A stretch of DNA of 64,000 nt. Source: Dyella jiangningensis. GTDB lineage: Bacteria; Pseudomonadota; Gammaproteobacteria; Xanthomonadales; Rhodanobacteraceae. The translations under genes were made by a program, and so were the position numbers. Where the stretch lies: the NCBI GenBank assembly GCA_000632805.1, contig CP007444.1:4824772-4888771 (forward strand). The letters run 5' to 3'. The notes beneath the pieces are model-generated. The model worked only from the letters and a program-made list of their open reading frames with translations. It did no database searches and was not told the DNA's origin. Positions within the stretch are counted from its first letter, which is position 1; each line of letters starts with the position of its first letter. Positions 35,026 to 43,384 of the stretch are shown here, one piece after another.

Positions 35026-36210
35026 TCAGCTGCGACGCATTTTTGTCATCAAATCCGCCAACTCGCGCACGGCGGCTTCGGAATCCGCGCGGCGCGGCGT
35101 GACGTCGGCGTTGTTGAAGTTGCCGGCATCGCCGATCACCTGCACCATGATGCCGTCGCTGCGCGGCACCACACTGATGTCCTTCATGCGCAGGCCGTAG
35201 GTCACTTCCGGTTGCGGTATCAGTCGCGCTGTCTGCCCGCGCACGGGAATCACCGATTCGTCGTTGAATAGTGCGCGCGCGCCATAGCCGGTGGCGTTGA
35301 CCAGCGTGTGCTCCGGCAGCTTCTGCAGTTCCTCGGCATGGCTGAATTCGCGGATCTCGATCTTGCCGCCGGCGGCGAGGTACTCGGACATCAGCAGGTT
35401 GGCGTAGCTGCTGATGTTGAACATCAACGTGGTATAGCGGCGCACGTACGGTTCCGGGAAGGGATGCGTGCCCGGCGAAAGTTCGACCGATCGCGGCGTG
35501 AGGTCGCGCACGCGATCGGCGAATTCGCCGTACTCGGGTTCGTCGGCCACTTCACCGTGGAAAGAGCCAAACGGTGCATCGGCCAGCGAGTAGCCATCGA
35601 TCCACTCGATCGGCTTGCCCGGCAGGCCCAGCAGGCTCTGGTAACGCGCATAGGAGATGCGCGTCATCATTTCCCAGCGGTCCGCCAAAGCCGCCGCATG
35701 TTCGGCATCGCAGATGCGCGAGTCGGGCGTCCACAGGCCGGAGGCGCGCATGGAGAACACGTCCGGCGGCAAGGCCTTGGCGTAGATGCGCACGGAAAGG
35801 CCGGCCTGTTGCGCGAGCAAGGCCGTGGTGAGGCCGATCGCGCCGCAGCCGATCACGCCGAGTTCGCGTGCGCCGGTGCTTTGCGCCATCTGCAGTGCGA
35901 GCGTGCCCGAGCCCCACGACAACGACCAGCCACTGCCGCCGTGGCCGTAGTTGTGCACGACGGTCTTGCTACCCAGCTTCTGCATCTCGATGCGCGGGCC
36001 GGCGGCGCGAAATGGGCGCGTGCACACGTAAACGCCGGTGATGCGGTCTACGCTGGCGCGAATGGGCGCAAGCCCGGTGGCATCAGGTGACAGATGCGCG
36101 CCAGCCGCGCCCGGCGAGGTCGTCGGTTGTCCGGCACAGGCGGCGAGGCCGGCCGTCGAAGCCACGGCCAGCGTCGCGCCGGCTTGGCGCAGGAATTGGC
36201 GGCGTTCCAT
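35026..36210 (-). CDS. Tat-exported, lipid-anchored FAD oxidase with circularly permuted D-amino-acid-oxidase order
   Basis: A 394-residue protein. The N-terminus has a twin-arginine motif (RRQFL, residues 3-7) and a possible lipobox ending at Cys25. Segments typical of the C-terminal end of D-amino-acid oxidase come first: TRPFRAAGPRIE (about 64-75) and VVHNYGHGGSGWSLSWGSG (about 84-102). The FAD-binding Rossmann motif GVIGCGAIGLTTAL (about 118-131), which opens normal DAAOs, comes after them, and the chain ends at the strand that would precede the RPxR segment. So the order is permuted. The ATG at 36208-36210 follows GGGAGAG. Amine or amino-acid oxidation is likely, substrate unknown. Confidence 0.8.
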   Translation of the reverse strand: MERRQFLRQAGATLAVASTAGLAACAGQPTTSPGAAGAHLSPDATGLAPIRASVDRITGVYVCTRPFRAAGPRIEMQKLGSKTVVHNYGHGGSGWSLSWGSGTLALQMAQSTGARELGVIGCGAIGLTTALLAQQAGLSVRIYAKALPPDVFSMRASGLWTPDSRICDAEHAAALADRWEMMTRISYARYQSLLGLPGKPIEWIDGYSLADAPFGSFHGEVADEPEYGEFADRVRDLTPRSVELSPGTHPFPEPYVRRYTTLMFNISSYANLLMSEYLAAGGKIEIREFSHAEELQKLPEHTLVNATGYGARALFNDESVIPVRGQTARLIPQPEVTYGLRMKDISVVPRSDGIMVQVIGDAGNFNNADVTPRRADSEAAVRELADLMTKMRRS

Positions 36211-36293
36211 CGTTTTCTCTCCCATGGTCGGACGGCCCTCGCCATCCGATCAGCCAGCATGCGCTCGGTCGGCGGGCAAGGGCAGGGCGGTGC

Positions 36294-36512
36294 TCAGCCT
36301 TTCTTGAGAAACCCGCCGATCGCGATGACCGCACCGATGATGATGCCCGCCACGCCCATCCATTCCGGCACGGCCTTGTCGTGCGTCGCCGTGACCTTGG
36401 CCGAGCCGATCTGCACCAGCGTGTCGGTGGTCTGGTAGCTGCCGTGGCCGAACACGACCCAGGCGCCGGCGCCCAGCAGGATGATGCCGATGATGATCAA
36501 CGCTGCACGCAT
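36294..36512 (-). CDS. DUF3185-like small membrane protein
   Basis: A 72-residue protein with two hydrophobic helices (ALIIIGIILLGAGAWVVFG and MGVAGIIIGAVIAIGGFL) joined by a short polar loop (QTTDTLVQIGSAKVTATHDK). This matches the two-helix DUF3185 layout. Function unknown. Confidence 0.7.
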   Translation of the reverse strand: MRAALIIIGIILLGAGAWVVFGHGSYQTTDTLVQIGSAKVTATHDKAVPEWMGVAGIIIGAVIAIGGFLKKG

Positions 36513-36625
36513 GGAACGCTCCCTATGGATCGGATGGAGGCCCGATCATAGGTGGCGCGGATGTGTGAAAAAAGTCGACGGCGGTGTGGCGGGGCACATC
36601 CGCCGTCGGGGAGAAAGGGTTTCGT

Positions 36626-38242
36626 TCAGCTGACGCGTGCGAACAGCGCGCCGTGGCCGGGCAGGGTCAACACGTCGTTGGACAGCGTGCCTTGGGCAAG
36701 GCCATGGCCTTCGATCGCCGTCGCGGTGCCTGCGCCGGGCAACGTCAGGCTGACCTCCTGTTTGGACAAATTGAATGCCACGAGCACGGTTTCCTCGCCG
36801 TGCTGGCGCGTGAAGGCGAGCACCGGCTCGGGCGTGTCGATGAAGCGGATGCTGCCCCAGCGCAGCGCGGGCTGCGTCTTGCGCCAGGCCATGAAGGTGC
36901 GGAAGCCGTTGAGTGCGGAATCGCCCGTGGTTTCCTGCAGGCTCACGGCGAGTGCGCGATGTTCCGCCGGTACCGGCAGCCACGGCTCGCCCACGCTGAA
37001 GCCCGCGTTGACGCCGCCGTTCCACGGCATCGGCGTGCGGCATCCATCGCGACCCTTGAAGGTCGGCCAGAAGGTGATGCCGTAGGGATCCTGCAGCGAT
37101 TCGAACGGCACGTCCGCTTCGGTGAGGCCGAGTTCTTCGCCCTGGTACACGCACACCGAGCCGCGCAGCGAGCACACCATCGCGCTCAGCAGGTTGGCCA
37201 GGCGTGGCGATGCATCGCCGTTGCCCCAGCGCGTGAGCACGCGTGCCACATCGTGGTTGGAGATGGCCCAGCACGGCCAGCCTTCCAGCATCTGCGCTTC
37301 GAGGTTCTGCACCGTGCTGCGGATGTACGCCGCGCTGAAATCGTCGGTGAGCAGCTCGAAGCTGTAGCCCATGTGCAGGCGACGGCCGCTGGTGTATTCG
37401 GCGGTGGTGGCGAGCGAATCCTCCGAGGAGATTTCGCCGATGGCCGCCACGTCGTGGTACTGGTCCATCAACGCACGCAGGTCTTCCAGGAACGCGATGT
37501 TCTCGGGGCGCGTATTGTTGTAGTAGTGGTACTGGAATGCGTACGGGTTGTCGGGGCTGAAACCGCGTCCCACGCGTTTGTCTTCCGGCTTGGGCGGGTT
37601 GTCGCGCAGATCGAGGTCGTGGAAGCAGAAGTTGATCGCGTCCAGGCGCAGGCCGTCCACGCCCTTGTCCAGCCAGAACTTCACCGCATCGAGCACCGCG
37701 CGGCGCACGTCCGGGTTGTGGAAGTTGAGGTCGGGCTGCGAGGTCAGGAAGTTGTGCAGGTAGTACTGACCGCGGCGCGGCTCCCACTGCCAGGCGCAAC
37801 CGCCGAACAGCGACAGCCAGTTGTTGGGCGGCGTGCCGTCTTCGCGCGCATCGGCCCACACGTACCAGTCGGCCTTGGGGTTCGTGCGGCTCTCGCGGCT
37901 TTCCTTGAACCAGGCATGCTCGGCCGAGGTATGGCTGAGGACCTGGTCGATCATCACCTTGATGCCGAGCGCATGCGCCTTGGACAGCAGGTGATCGAAG
38001 TCGTCGTTGTTGCCGAACAGGGGGTCGACTTCGCGGTAGTCAGCGATGTCGTAGCCGAAATCGGCCATCGGCGAGCGGAAGAACGGGGCGATCCAGATCG
38101 CGTCCACGCCCAGGCTCGCGATGTAGTCGAGCTTGGCGATGATGCCCGGCAGGTCGCCGACGCCGTCGCCATTGGTGTCCATGAAGCTGCGTGGATAGAT
38201 CTGGTAGGTGACGGCTCCGCGCCACCAGGGTGCTTCACTCAT
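36626..38242 (-). CDS. Cytosolic GH13 alpha-glucosidase
   Basis: A 538-residue glycoside hydrolase family 13 enzyme without a signal peptide. Family motifs: QVLSHTS (about 100-106), GLRLDAINF with nucleophile Asp201, AIGEISSED with acid/base Glu270, and SNHDVARV with Asp331. The start WWRGAVTYQIYPRSF is typical of oligo-1,6-/alpha-1,4-glucosidases (GH13 subfamilies 17, 23 and 31). It probably splits imported maltose or isomaltose to glucose. It is divergent from the receptor operon across 500 bp, with a LacI-type operator 110 bp upstream of its ATG (38240-38242). Confidence 0.9.
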   Translation of the reverse strand: MSEAPWWRGAVTYQIYPRSFMDTNGDGVGDLPGIIAKLDYIASLGVDAIWIAPFFRSPMADFGYDIADYREVDPLFGNNDDFDHLLSKAHALGIKVMIDQVLSHTSAEHAWFKESRESRTNPKADWYVWADAREDGTPPNNWLSLFGGCAWQWEPRRGQYYLHNFLTSQPDLNFHNPDVRRAVLDAVKFWLDKGVDGLRLDAINFCFHDLDLRDNPPKPEDKRVGRGFSPDNPYAFQYHYYNNTRPENIAFLEDLRALMDQYHDVAAIGEISSEDSLATTAEYTSGRRLHMGYSFELLTDDFSAAYIRSTVQNLEAQMLEGWPCWAISNHDVARVLTRWGNGDASPRLANLLSAMVCSLRGSVCVYQGEELGLTEADVPFESLQDPYGITFWPTFKGRDGCRTPMPWNGGVNAGFSVGEPWLPVPAEHRALAVSLQETTGDSALNGFRTFMAWRKTQPALRWGSIRFIDTPEPVLAFTRQHGEETVLVAFNLSKQEVSLTLPGAGTATAIEGHGLAQGTLSNDVLTLPGHGALFARVS

Positions 38243-38351
38243 TCGCTTGTCCCGTTCCCGCCCAATGCATTGCGCATGTCGCGAAAGACACGTGGCCTGA
38301 GCGAAGCGCGGGGGGCAGCTTAAAGGCAGAGTCGCGATGCAACGCCTTGAC

Positions 38352-38365
38352 TGCATACGTATTCA
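38352..38365. promoter_or_regulatory. LacI-type operator 1
   Basis: TGCATACGTATTCA is a 14-bp near-palindrome (12 of 14 positions symmetric) with the central CG usual for LacI-family operators. It lies 110 bp upstream of the GH13 gene. Its exact reverse complement recurs at 38569-38582. The LacI-family gene at 49.6 kb is the natural candidate to bind it. Confidence 0.7.
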
Positions 38366-38568
38366 GAAAAACGCGATATTGCGTCGCAGCAAGTGACGTG
38401 GATCACCAAAAAAGGTCCCGCGGCGCGACGCGCGCCGATCGGCTGAAAGCCGCGTCCTGCAAGGCGAAACTGTCGATGGATACCTGCCGCGCGAGTATCC
38501 CGGTCGCACTTGGCGCGCGACAGCAGCCCATTAGAATTTTGTCAAAGGTGCACAAAAAAACCGGCCCA

Positions 38569-38582
38569 TGAATACGTATGCA
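38569..38582. promoter_or_regulatory. LacI-type operator 2
   Basis: TGAATACGTATGCA is the exact reverse complement of operator 1, 217 bp away centre to centre, and lies about 160 bp upstream of the receptor start. Two sites at this spacing could allow repression by looping or independent control of the two divergent promoters. Confidence 0.7.
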
Positions 38583-38742
38583 TAGGCCTGTTTCCCTTTT
38601 TTCGCAGCCCTACCATGGCCGCCACGCGACGGGGCTCTCCGAGTATTCGGCATGCACTGGCGCGTAGCCCGCGGTGGTCTGTGGGGACTGTCGCGGCAAC
38701 TACAAAACCAAATGATGTGCATACCCGTGGGAGGGGAAGACG

Positions 38743-41637
38743 GTGATTCTGAAACGTAACGTGCTGGCCTTGGCGCTGGCGTCCGGCCTCTGCTTCACTG
38801 CCGGCATTCACGCGGCACCGATCGATACGGACGCAAAGGCCGATGGCGCTGCCGCCGGCAATGCCGCGCCGGCTGACCAGTCGACGCAGACTGCCACCGC
38901 GCAGCCCGGAGACAAGACCAAGCAGGAAGAGCAGCTGGCCAAGAGCCTGTCGACCATCACCGTGACTGGCTACAACCAGGGCATGGAAAAGGCGATCGAC
39001 TACCAGCGCTACTCCGACACCATCACCAACGTCATCACGGCGGCCGACATCGGTGGTCTTCCTGACCAGTCGATCGCCGACGCACTGACCCGCCTGCCGG
39101 GCGTGTCTGCCGAGCGCATCGCCGGCCAGGCGTCGCAGATCAACATCCGCGGCCTGTCGGGCAACTTCATCCAGACCACGCTCAACGGTCGCGAGCAGCC
39201 GTCCACCAGCGGCAGCAACTACATCCAGTTCGACCAGTACCCGTCCGAGCTGATCAACATGGCGACGGTGTACAAGTCCTCGCAGTCGTCGCTGATCACC
39301 GGCGGCGTCGGCGGCACCATCGCGATGGAGACGGCCAACCCGCTCAACGCGCCGAAGGAACAGAACCTCAACATCGACGCGCGCGGCAGCTACAACAGCC
39401 AGGCGAACGATGTGGCGGGCGCCAACTCCACCGGCTATCGCCTGAGCGCCGCGTGGCAGGGCAAGTTCCTCAACGACACCCTGGGCGTGGGCCTGGGCGT
39501 GGCGCAGATGTACCAGCCGCACGTGGCCGAGCAGTTCGTGGGCGAAGCCTCCGACGGCAATCTCGTCACGCTGCCGAGCGGCCAGCAGGCTTACCTGACC
39601 CAGGGCCTGCAGGTGCAGCAGAACGGCGGCAACGAGCGTCGTACCGGCGAGATGGCCACCGTGGTGTGGAAGGCCACCGACGAACTGCAGTTCGGCGCCG
39701 ACGCGTTCTACTCGAAGTTCAAGGACACCTCGTTCGGCTACGGCTTCCGCTCGCAGAACATCTACGGCAACCAGAGCCTGGTTTCCAATGCCGTGCTCGG
39801 CCCGTACGGCACCATGACGGGCGGCACCATCACCAGCCCGGGCGGCAACAACTTCTCCAACGAGACCACGGCCGACAACTACACGACGAACACCAGCGTG
39901 TTCTCGGGCGGCCTCAACATGAAATGGAACCACGGCCCGTGGCATGTGGACACCGACCTGTCGATGTCGCGCGCCACCAGCAACGAGATCAACGTGGACA
40001 CCACGGCTGATCCGTACAACAACCTGGGCGCCGCTAACCAGTCGCTGATGGCGCAGTCGACCACCTATCAGCTGGCCGGCCGCCAGGTGGGCTCGGTGTC
40101 GTTCGGCAATCCGGGCGTCTACACCAACCTCAACGACATGGGCCTGTCGCGTTACGGCGTGTACCCCTACATCTATCACGACAAGATGAAGGCGTTCCGC
40201 ACCGACGTGAAGTACGACCTGCCGAACAACGCGTGGTTCTCCGCCGTTGAAGCCGGCGTGTACCTCAACAACCACACGTACAACGCCGACCGCCAGGTCT
40301 ACGTCTACGGTTCGGAGTGGGGCACCGACTACAGCAACCCGGGTTCCGCTGGTTTCAACCAGCCGGCGCTGTCGATTCCTGCGAGCGCCGCCAACGTGCG
40401 TTGCTGGAAGGGCAAGTTCTCCGGCATGCCGTGCTTCCTGCAGCTGGACGGCCCCGCCATCCTCGCCGCGCACGGCATTACCGCCAACCCGGTGAAGGAC
40501 ATCCACAACAACAGCTGGTCGATGATCCAGAGCGGCTCGGTGGATGAGCAGACCCGCGACCTGTACTTCCAGGGCGACATCGATGCGCAGGAAGTGTTCG
40601 GCCACGAGCTGACCGGCAATGTCGGCATCCGTTACTCGCACCAGAAGCAGTACAGCAATGGCCTGCAGCAGGTGGGCAACGGCGCCGGCGTGCCGATTAC
40701 CGACGGCAATGGCTACACCAGCACCGACTATGCGCCGCTCAACGTCGGCAAGACCTACTCAGACTGGCTGCCGTCGGTGAACCTGGTCTACCACCTCACC
40801 GAAGACGACCAGATGCGCTTCTCGGCCGCCAAGGTGCTGGCGCGTCCGCCGATCAACAAGATGCTGGCGGGTTCGGGCTCGTGGGTGTCGAACGGCCAGT
40901 ACAACGTGTGGGGCGGCACCAGCCCGCTGCTCGATCCGCTGCGTGCGTTCCAGTGGGATCTTGGCTATGAGCACTACTTCGACGATTCGTCGGGTGTGAT
41001 CAGCGGCGGTGTGTTCTACAAGCACATCGACTCGTTCGTGCAGGACGTCACCTACAACAACTTCGACTTCGCCGCGGCCGGCATTCCGGTGCCGACCGAT
41101 CCGAGCACGGGCAAGCCCTATCTCAACGGCCAGTACCAGACCTCGTACAACGCCACCGGCGGCAGTGTGAAGGGCCTGGAGATGTCGCTCTCCAAGAACC
41201 ACATCTTCCCGGGCATCTGGGAAGGTCTGGGCGTGCAGGCGAACTTCGCGCTGACCACCAGCAACGTGCGCAACCCGAACAACCTGGGCGGTGCGGAAGC
41301 GAACCTCAGCCTGCCGGGCCTGTCCAAGCGCGTCGCGAGTGCCGCGGTGTTCTACGACTACGGTCCGTTCTCGGCCCGCGTGTCCGGCAACTACCGTTCG
41401 AAGTTCGCCTCCGATACGCAGATGTCGGTGAACAACCAGATGGTCACCTTCGCTGCGGAAACGGTGTACGACTTCCAGGCGTCGTACGAGATCAGCAAGC
41501 AGTGGCGCGCGGTGATGCAGGTACTGAACCTCACCAACCAGCCGACCCGCACCTACTTCGGCTCCGACCCGTCGCAGACCGGCACGATCCAGTACTTCGG
41601 TCGTACCACCTACCTCGGCGTCGAGTTCAAGCTGTAA
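38743..41637 (+). CDS. TonB-dependent receptor of the alpha-glucan locus (MalA-like)
   Basis: A 964-residue outer-membrane receptor. It has a signal peptide (to about residue 25), an Ala/Asp/Thr-rich linker, a TonB-box region STITVTGYNQGMEKAID (about 70-86), a plug with NVITAADIGGLPDQSIADAL and ERIAGQASQINIRGLSGNFI, and a barrel ending GRTTYLGVEFKL with the C-terminal hydrophobic signature. The long receptors of this sub-type are linked to sugar loci in Caulobacter and Xanthomonas (MalA and CUT loci). The neighbouring glycosidases and MFS protein point to maltodextrin uptake. It starts with GTG and opens a five-gene run. Confidence 0.9.
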   Translation: MILKRNVLALALASGLCFTAGIHAAPIDTDAKADGAAAGNAAPADQSTQTATAQPGDKTKQEEQLAKSLSTITVTGYNQGMEKAIDYQRYSDTITNVITAADIGGLPDQSIADALTRLPGVSAERIAGQASQINIRGLSGNFIQTTLNGREQPSTSGSNYIQFDQYPSELINMATVYKSSQSSLITGGVGGTIAMETANPLNAPKEQNLNIDARGSYNSQANDVAGANSTGYRLSAAWQGKFLNDTLGVGLGVAQMYQPHVAEQFVGEASDGNLVTLPSGQQAYLTQGLQVQQNGGNERRTGEMATVVWKATDELQFGADAFYSKFKDTSFGYGFRSQNIYGNQSLVSNAVLGPYGTMTGGTITSPGGNNFSNETTADNYTTNTSVFSGGLNMKWNHGPWHVDTDLSMSRATSNEINVDTTADPYNNLGAANQSLMAQSTTYQLAGRQVGSVSFGNPGVYTNLNDMGLSRYGVYPYIYHDKMKAFRTDVKYDLPNNAWFSAVEAGVYLNNHTYNADRQVYVYGSEWGTDYSNPGSAGFNQPALSIPASAANVRCWKGKFSGMPCFLQLDGPAILAAHGITANPVKDIHNNSWSMIQSGSVDEQTRDLYFQGDIDAQEVFGHELTGNVGIRYSHQKQYSNGLQQVGNGAGVPITDGNGYTSTDYAPLNVGKTYSDWLPSVNLVYHLTEDDQMRFSAAKVLARPPINKMLAGSGSWVSNGQYNVWGGTSPLLDPLRAFQWDLGYEHYFDDSSGVISGGVFYKHIDSFVQDVTYNNFDFAAAGIPVPTDPSTGKPYLNGQYQTSYNATGGSVKGLEMSLSKNHIFPGIWEGLGVQANFALTTSNVRNPNNLGGAEANLSLPGLSKRVASAAVFYDYGPFSARVSGNYRSKFASDTQMSVNNQMVTFAAETVYDFQASYEISKQWRAVMQVLNLTNQPTRTYFGSDPSQTGTIQYFGRTTYLGVEFKL

Positions 41638-41643
41638 CCCACG

Positions 41644-41676
41644 ATCGCGCCGGCCTCCGCAAGGGGCCGGCGCGAT
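41644..41676 (+). terminator. Strong hairpin after the receptor gene, without a full T-tract
   Basis: A perfect 12-bp stem (ATCGCGCCGGCC at 41644-41655; GGCCGGCGCGAT at 41665-41676) with a 9-nt loop starts 6 bp after the receptor stop and is followed only by GCTTTCAG. A second, smaller hairpin (GCCATGC-GTTC-GCATGGC) follows at 41687-41704. They could be a leaky terminator or an mRNA-stabilising element that keeps receptor expression above that of the downstream enzymes. Confidence 0.6.
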
Positions 41677-41812
41677 GCTTTCAGGGGCCATGCGTTCGCA
41701 TGGCACCCATACACCGCGAGGCCCGGCGTAGCGGTCACCGGTCCGAAGCGATGTTTGCGTTCCGGTGTACTGTTCCCCGTCGAAGGCCAGCGGCCTTTGC
41801 ATGGAGAACGGC

Positions 41813-43384
41813 ATGTTGCGCAATCGGATGTTGAAGTCCCTCGCTCTGTCCACCGCCCTCGCGCTCGGCGCGGGCTACCTGTCCGGTGCACGCGCGGCTG
41901 ACGCCACGCCGCCGGCCACTGACACGCCATCGTCCGGCGTCTATTACGAAATCTTCGTGCGCGCCTGGTACGACACCAACGGCGACGGCATCGGCGATCT
42001 CAATGGCGTCGCCGCCAAGCTCGACTACCTCAAGTCGCTGGGCATCAGCGGCATCTGGCTGATGCCGATCAACAACTCGCCGAGCTACCACGGCTACGAC
42101 ATCACCGACTACTACGGCATCAACCCGCAGTACGGCACCACCGCCGATCTCCAGCACCTCGTCGACGAAGCGCACAAGCGCGGCATCGCGGTGACCATGG
42201 ACATGGTGATCAACCACAGCAGCAACGAACACCCGTGGTTCGTGGCCGCGCAGAAGGCCAACGATCCGCATCGCAACTGGTACACCTGGGCCACCAAGCG
42301 TCCCAACCTCGACGCAATGAGCGCGACCGACACGCCGATCTGGCATGTGGGCGACGATGGCTGGTACATCGGCGTGTTCGGCGGCCACATGCCCGATTTC
42401 AACTACGACAACCCGGCCGTGCGCGCCGAGATGATCAAGGTCGGCCAGTTCTGGCTGGGCAAGGGCGTCGATGGCTTCCGCCTCGATGCGGCCAAACACA
42501 TCTACGTCGACTTCAAGTCGGATGAGCACAGCCTTGAGGCCGTACAGAAGAACGCTGCGTGGTGGACGGAGTACCACGACGCGCTCGCCAAGGTAAATCC
42601 GAAGGTGACGCTGGTGGGCGAGGTGAGCGCGACGTCGCCCAAGGAACTCGCGCCGTACCTCAAGCCGCTGGGTTCGATCTTCGATTTTCCGTTGGCCGAG
42701 CAGCTGATCGTCAGCGCCAAGACCGAGAACGCGACCAAGCTTGAATCGCTGCTCAAGGCTACCTACGACGCATACAAGCTTGCCGGTGACGCGCCGTTCA
42801 TCGATTCCACGTTCCTCTCCAACCACGACCAGGAACGCGTGATGAGCCGCCTCGACGGCAACGTGGAACACATGCGCGTGGCGGCGGCGATGCTGCTGAC
42901 GCTGCCCGGCCGTCCGTACATCTACTACGGCGAGGAGCTGGGCATGGAGGGCAAGAAGCCCGATCCCAACCTGCGCGAGCCGATGCGCTGGCAGCGCGAG
43001 GCGGGCCCGGGCGAGTCTCGCTGGAAGCCGTCCAGTGTGAACCAGGGTCAGCTCGTGTCCGTGCAGGCCGAAGAGGACGATCCGAACTCGCTGCTGCATA
43101 CCTACCGCACCCTGATCGGCTGGCGCGCGCACAATAGCGCCCTGCGCGACGGCAAGCTGGAAGCGGTGGTCACCGGCAATCCGCATCTGTTCGCGTACTG
43201 GCGCAACGACGGCAAGCAGCGCCTGCTGGTGGTGCACAACCTTTCCGGCAAGAGCGTGATGTGGAAGCCTAAGGGCGACCTGCTACCCAAGGAAGCCACC
43301 GTGCTGCTCACCACCCAGACGCAAGCCTCCCTCAAGGACGGCCATGTGAACATGCCCGCCTACAGCACCGTGGTGCTCCGCTGA
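41813..43384 (+). CDS. Secreted/periplasmic GH13 alpha-amylase-family enzyme
   Basis: A 523-residue GH13 hydrolase with a signal peptide (about 1-28, ending ARA). Motifs: DMVINHSS (130-137), GFRLDAAKH with nucleophile Asp225, LVGEVSA with acid/base Glu270, and LSNHDQERV with Asp339. NTNGDGIGDL-type calcium-site wording (YDTNGDGIGDL, 53-63) is present. It probably degrades maltodextrins in the periplasm. Start is ATG 41813, 6 nt after GGAG (41803-41806); ATG 41801 is possible. Its TGA overlaps the GH31 ATG by one base. Confidence 0.9.
   Translation: MLRNRMLKSLALSTALALGAGYLSGARAADATPPATDTPSSGVYYEIFVRAWYDTNGDGIGDLNGVAAKLDYLKSLGISGIWLMPINNSPSYHGYDITDYYGINPQYGTTADLQHLVDEAHKRGIAVTMDMVINHSSNEHPWFVAAQKANDPHRNWYTWATKRPNLDAMSATDTPIWHVGDDGWYIGVFGGHMPDFNYDNPAVRAEMIKVGQFWLGKGVDGFRLDAAKHIYVDFKSDEHSLEAVQKNAAWWTEYHDALAKVNPKVTLVGEVSATSPKELAPYLKPLGSIFDFPLAEQLIVSAKTENATKLESLLKATYDAYKLAGDAPFIDSTFLSNHDQERVMSRLDGNVEHMRVAAAMLLTLPGRPYIYYGEELGMEGKKPDPNLREPMRWQREAGPGESRWKPSSVNQGQLVSVQAEEDDPNSLLHTYRTLIGWRAHNSALRDGKLEAVVTGNPHLFAYWRNDGKQRLLVVHNLSGKSVMWKPKGDLLPKEATVLLTTQTQASLKDGHVNMPAYSTVVLR

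Larger units (their letters stand above)
38243..38742. promoter_or_regulatory. Divergent control region of the alpha-glucan locus
   Basis: This 500-bp gap has no plausible gene. It separates the cytosolic GH13 gene from the receptor operon and contains two LacI-type operators (listed separately), an A-rich tract (38553-38560) and, just before the receptor, a strong ribosome-binding site GGGAGGGG at 38729-38736, 6 nt from its GTG start. Two divergent promoters are expected, but no convincing -35/-10 pair stands out by eye. Confidence 0.7.

Noticed and set aside
38352..38582. The two mirrored operator sites as ends of a mobile element
   Set aside because: Each site is itself a near-palindrome with a central CG, lies in a divergent promoter region, and the DNA between them encodes nothing.
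38542..40641. A 699-codon minus-strand open reading opposite the second receptor, and similar long antisense readings at 43993-45786 and 45648-47834
   Set aside because: All lie opposite genes with clear catalytic motifs or signal peptides and have no ribosome-binding site or recognisable domain.
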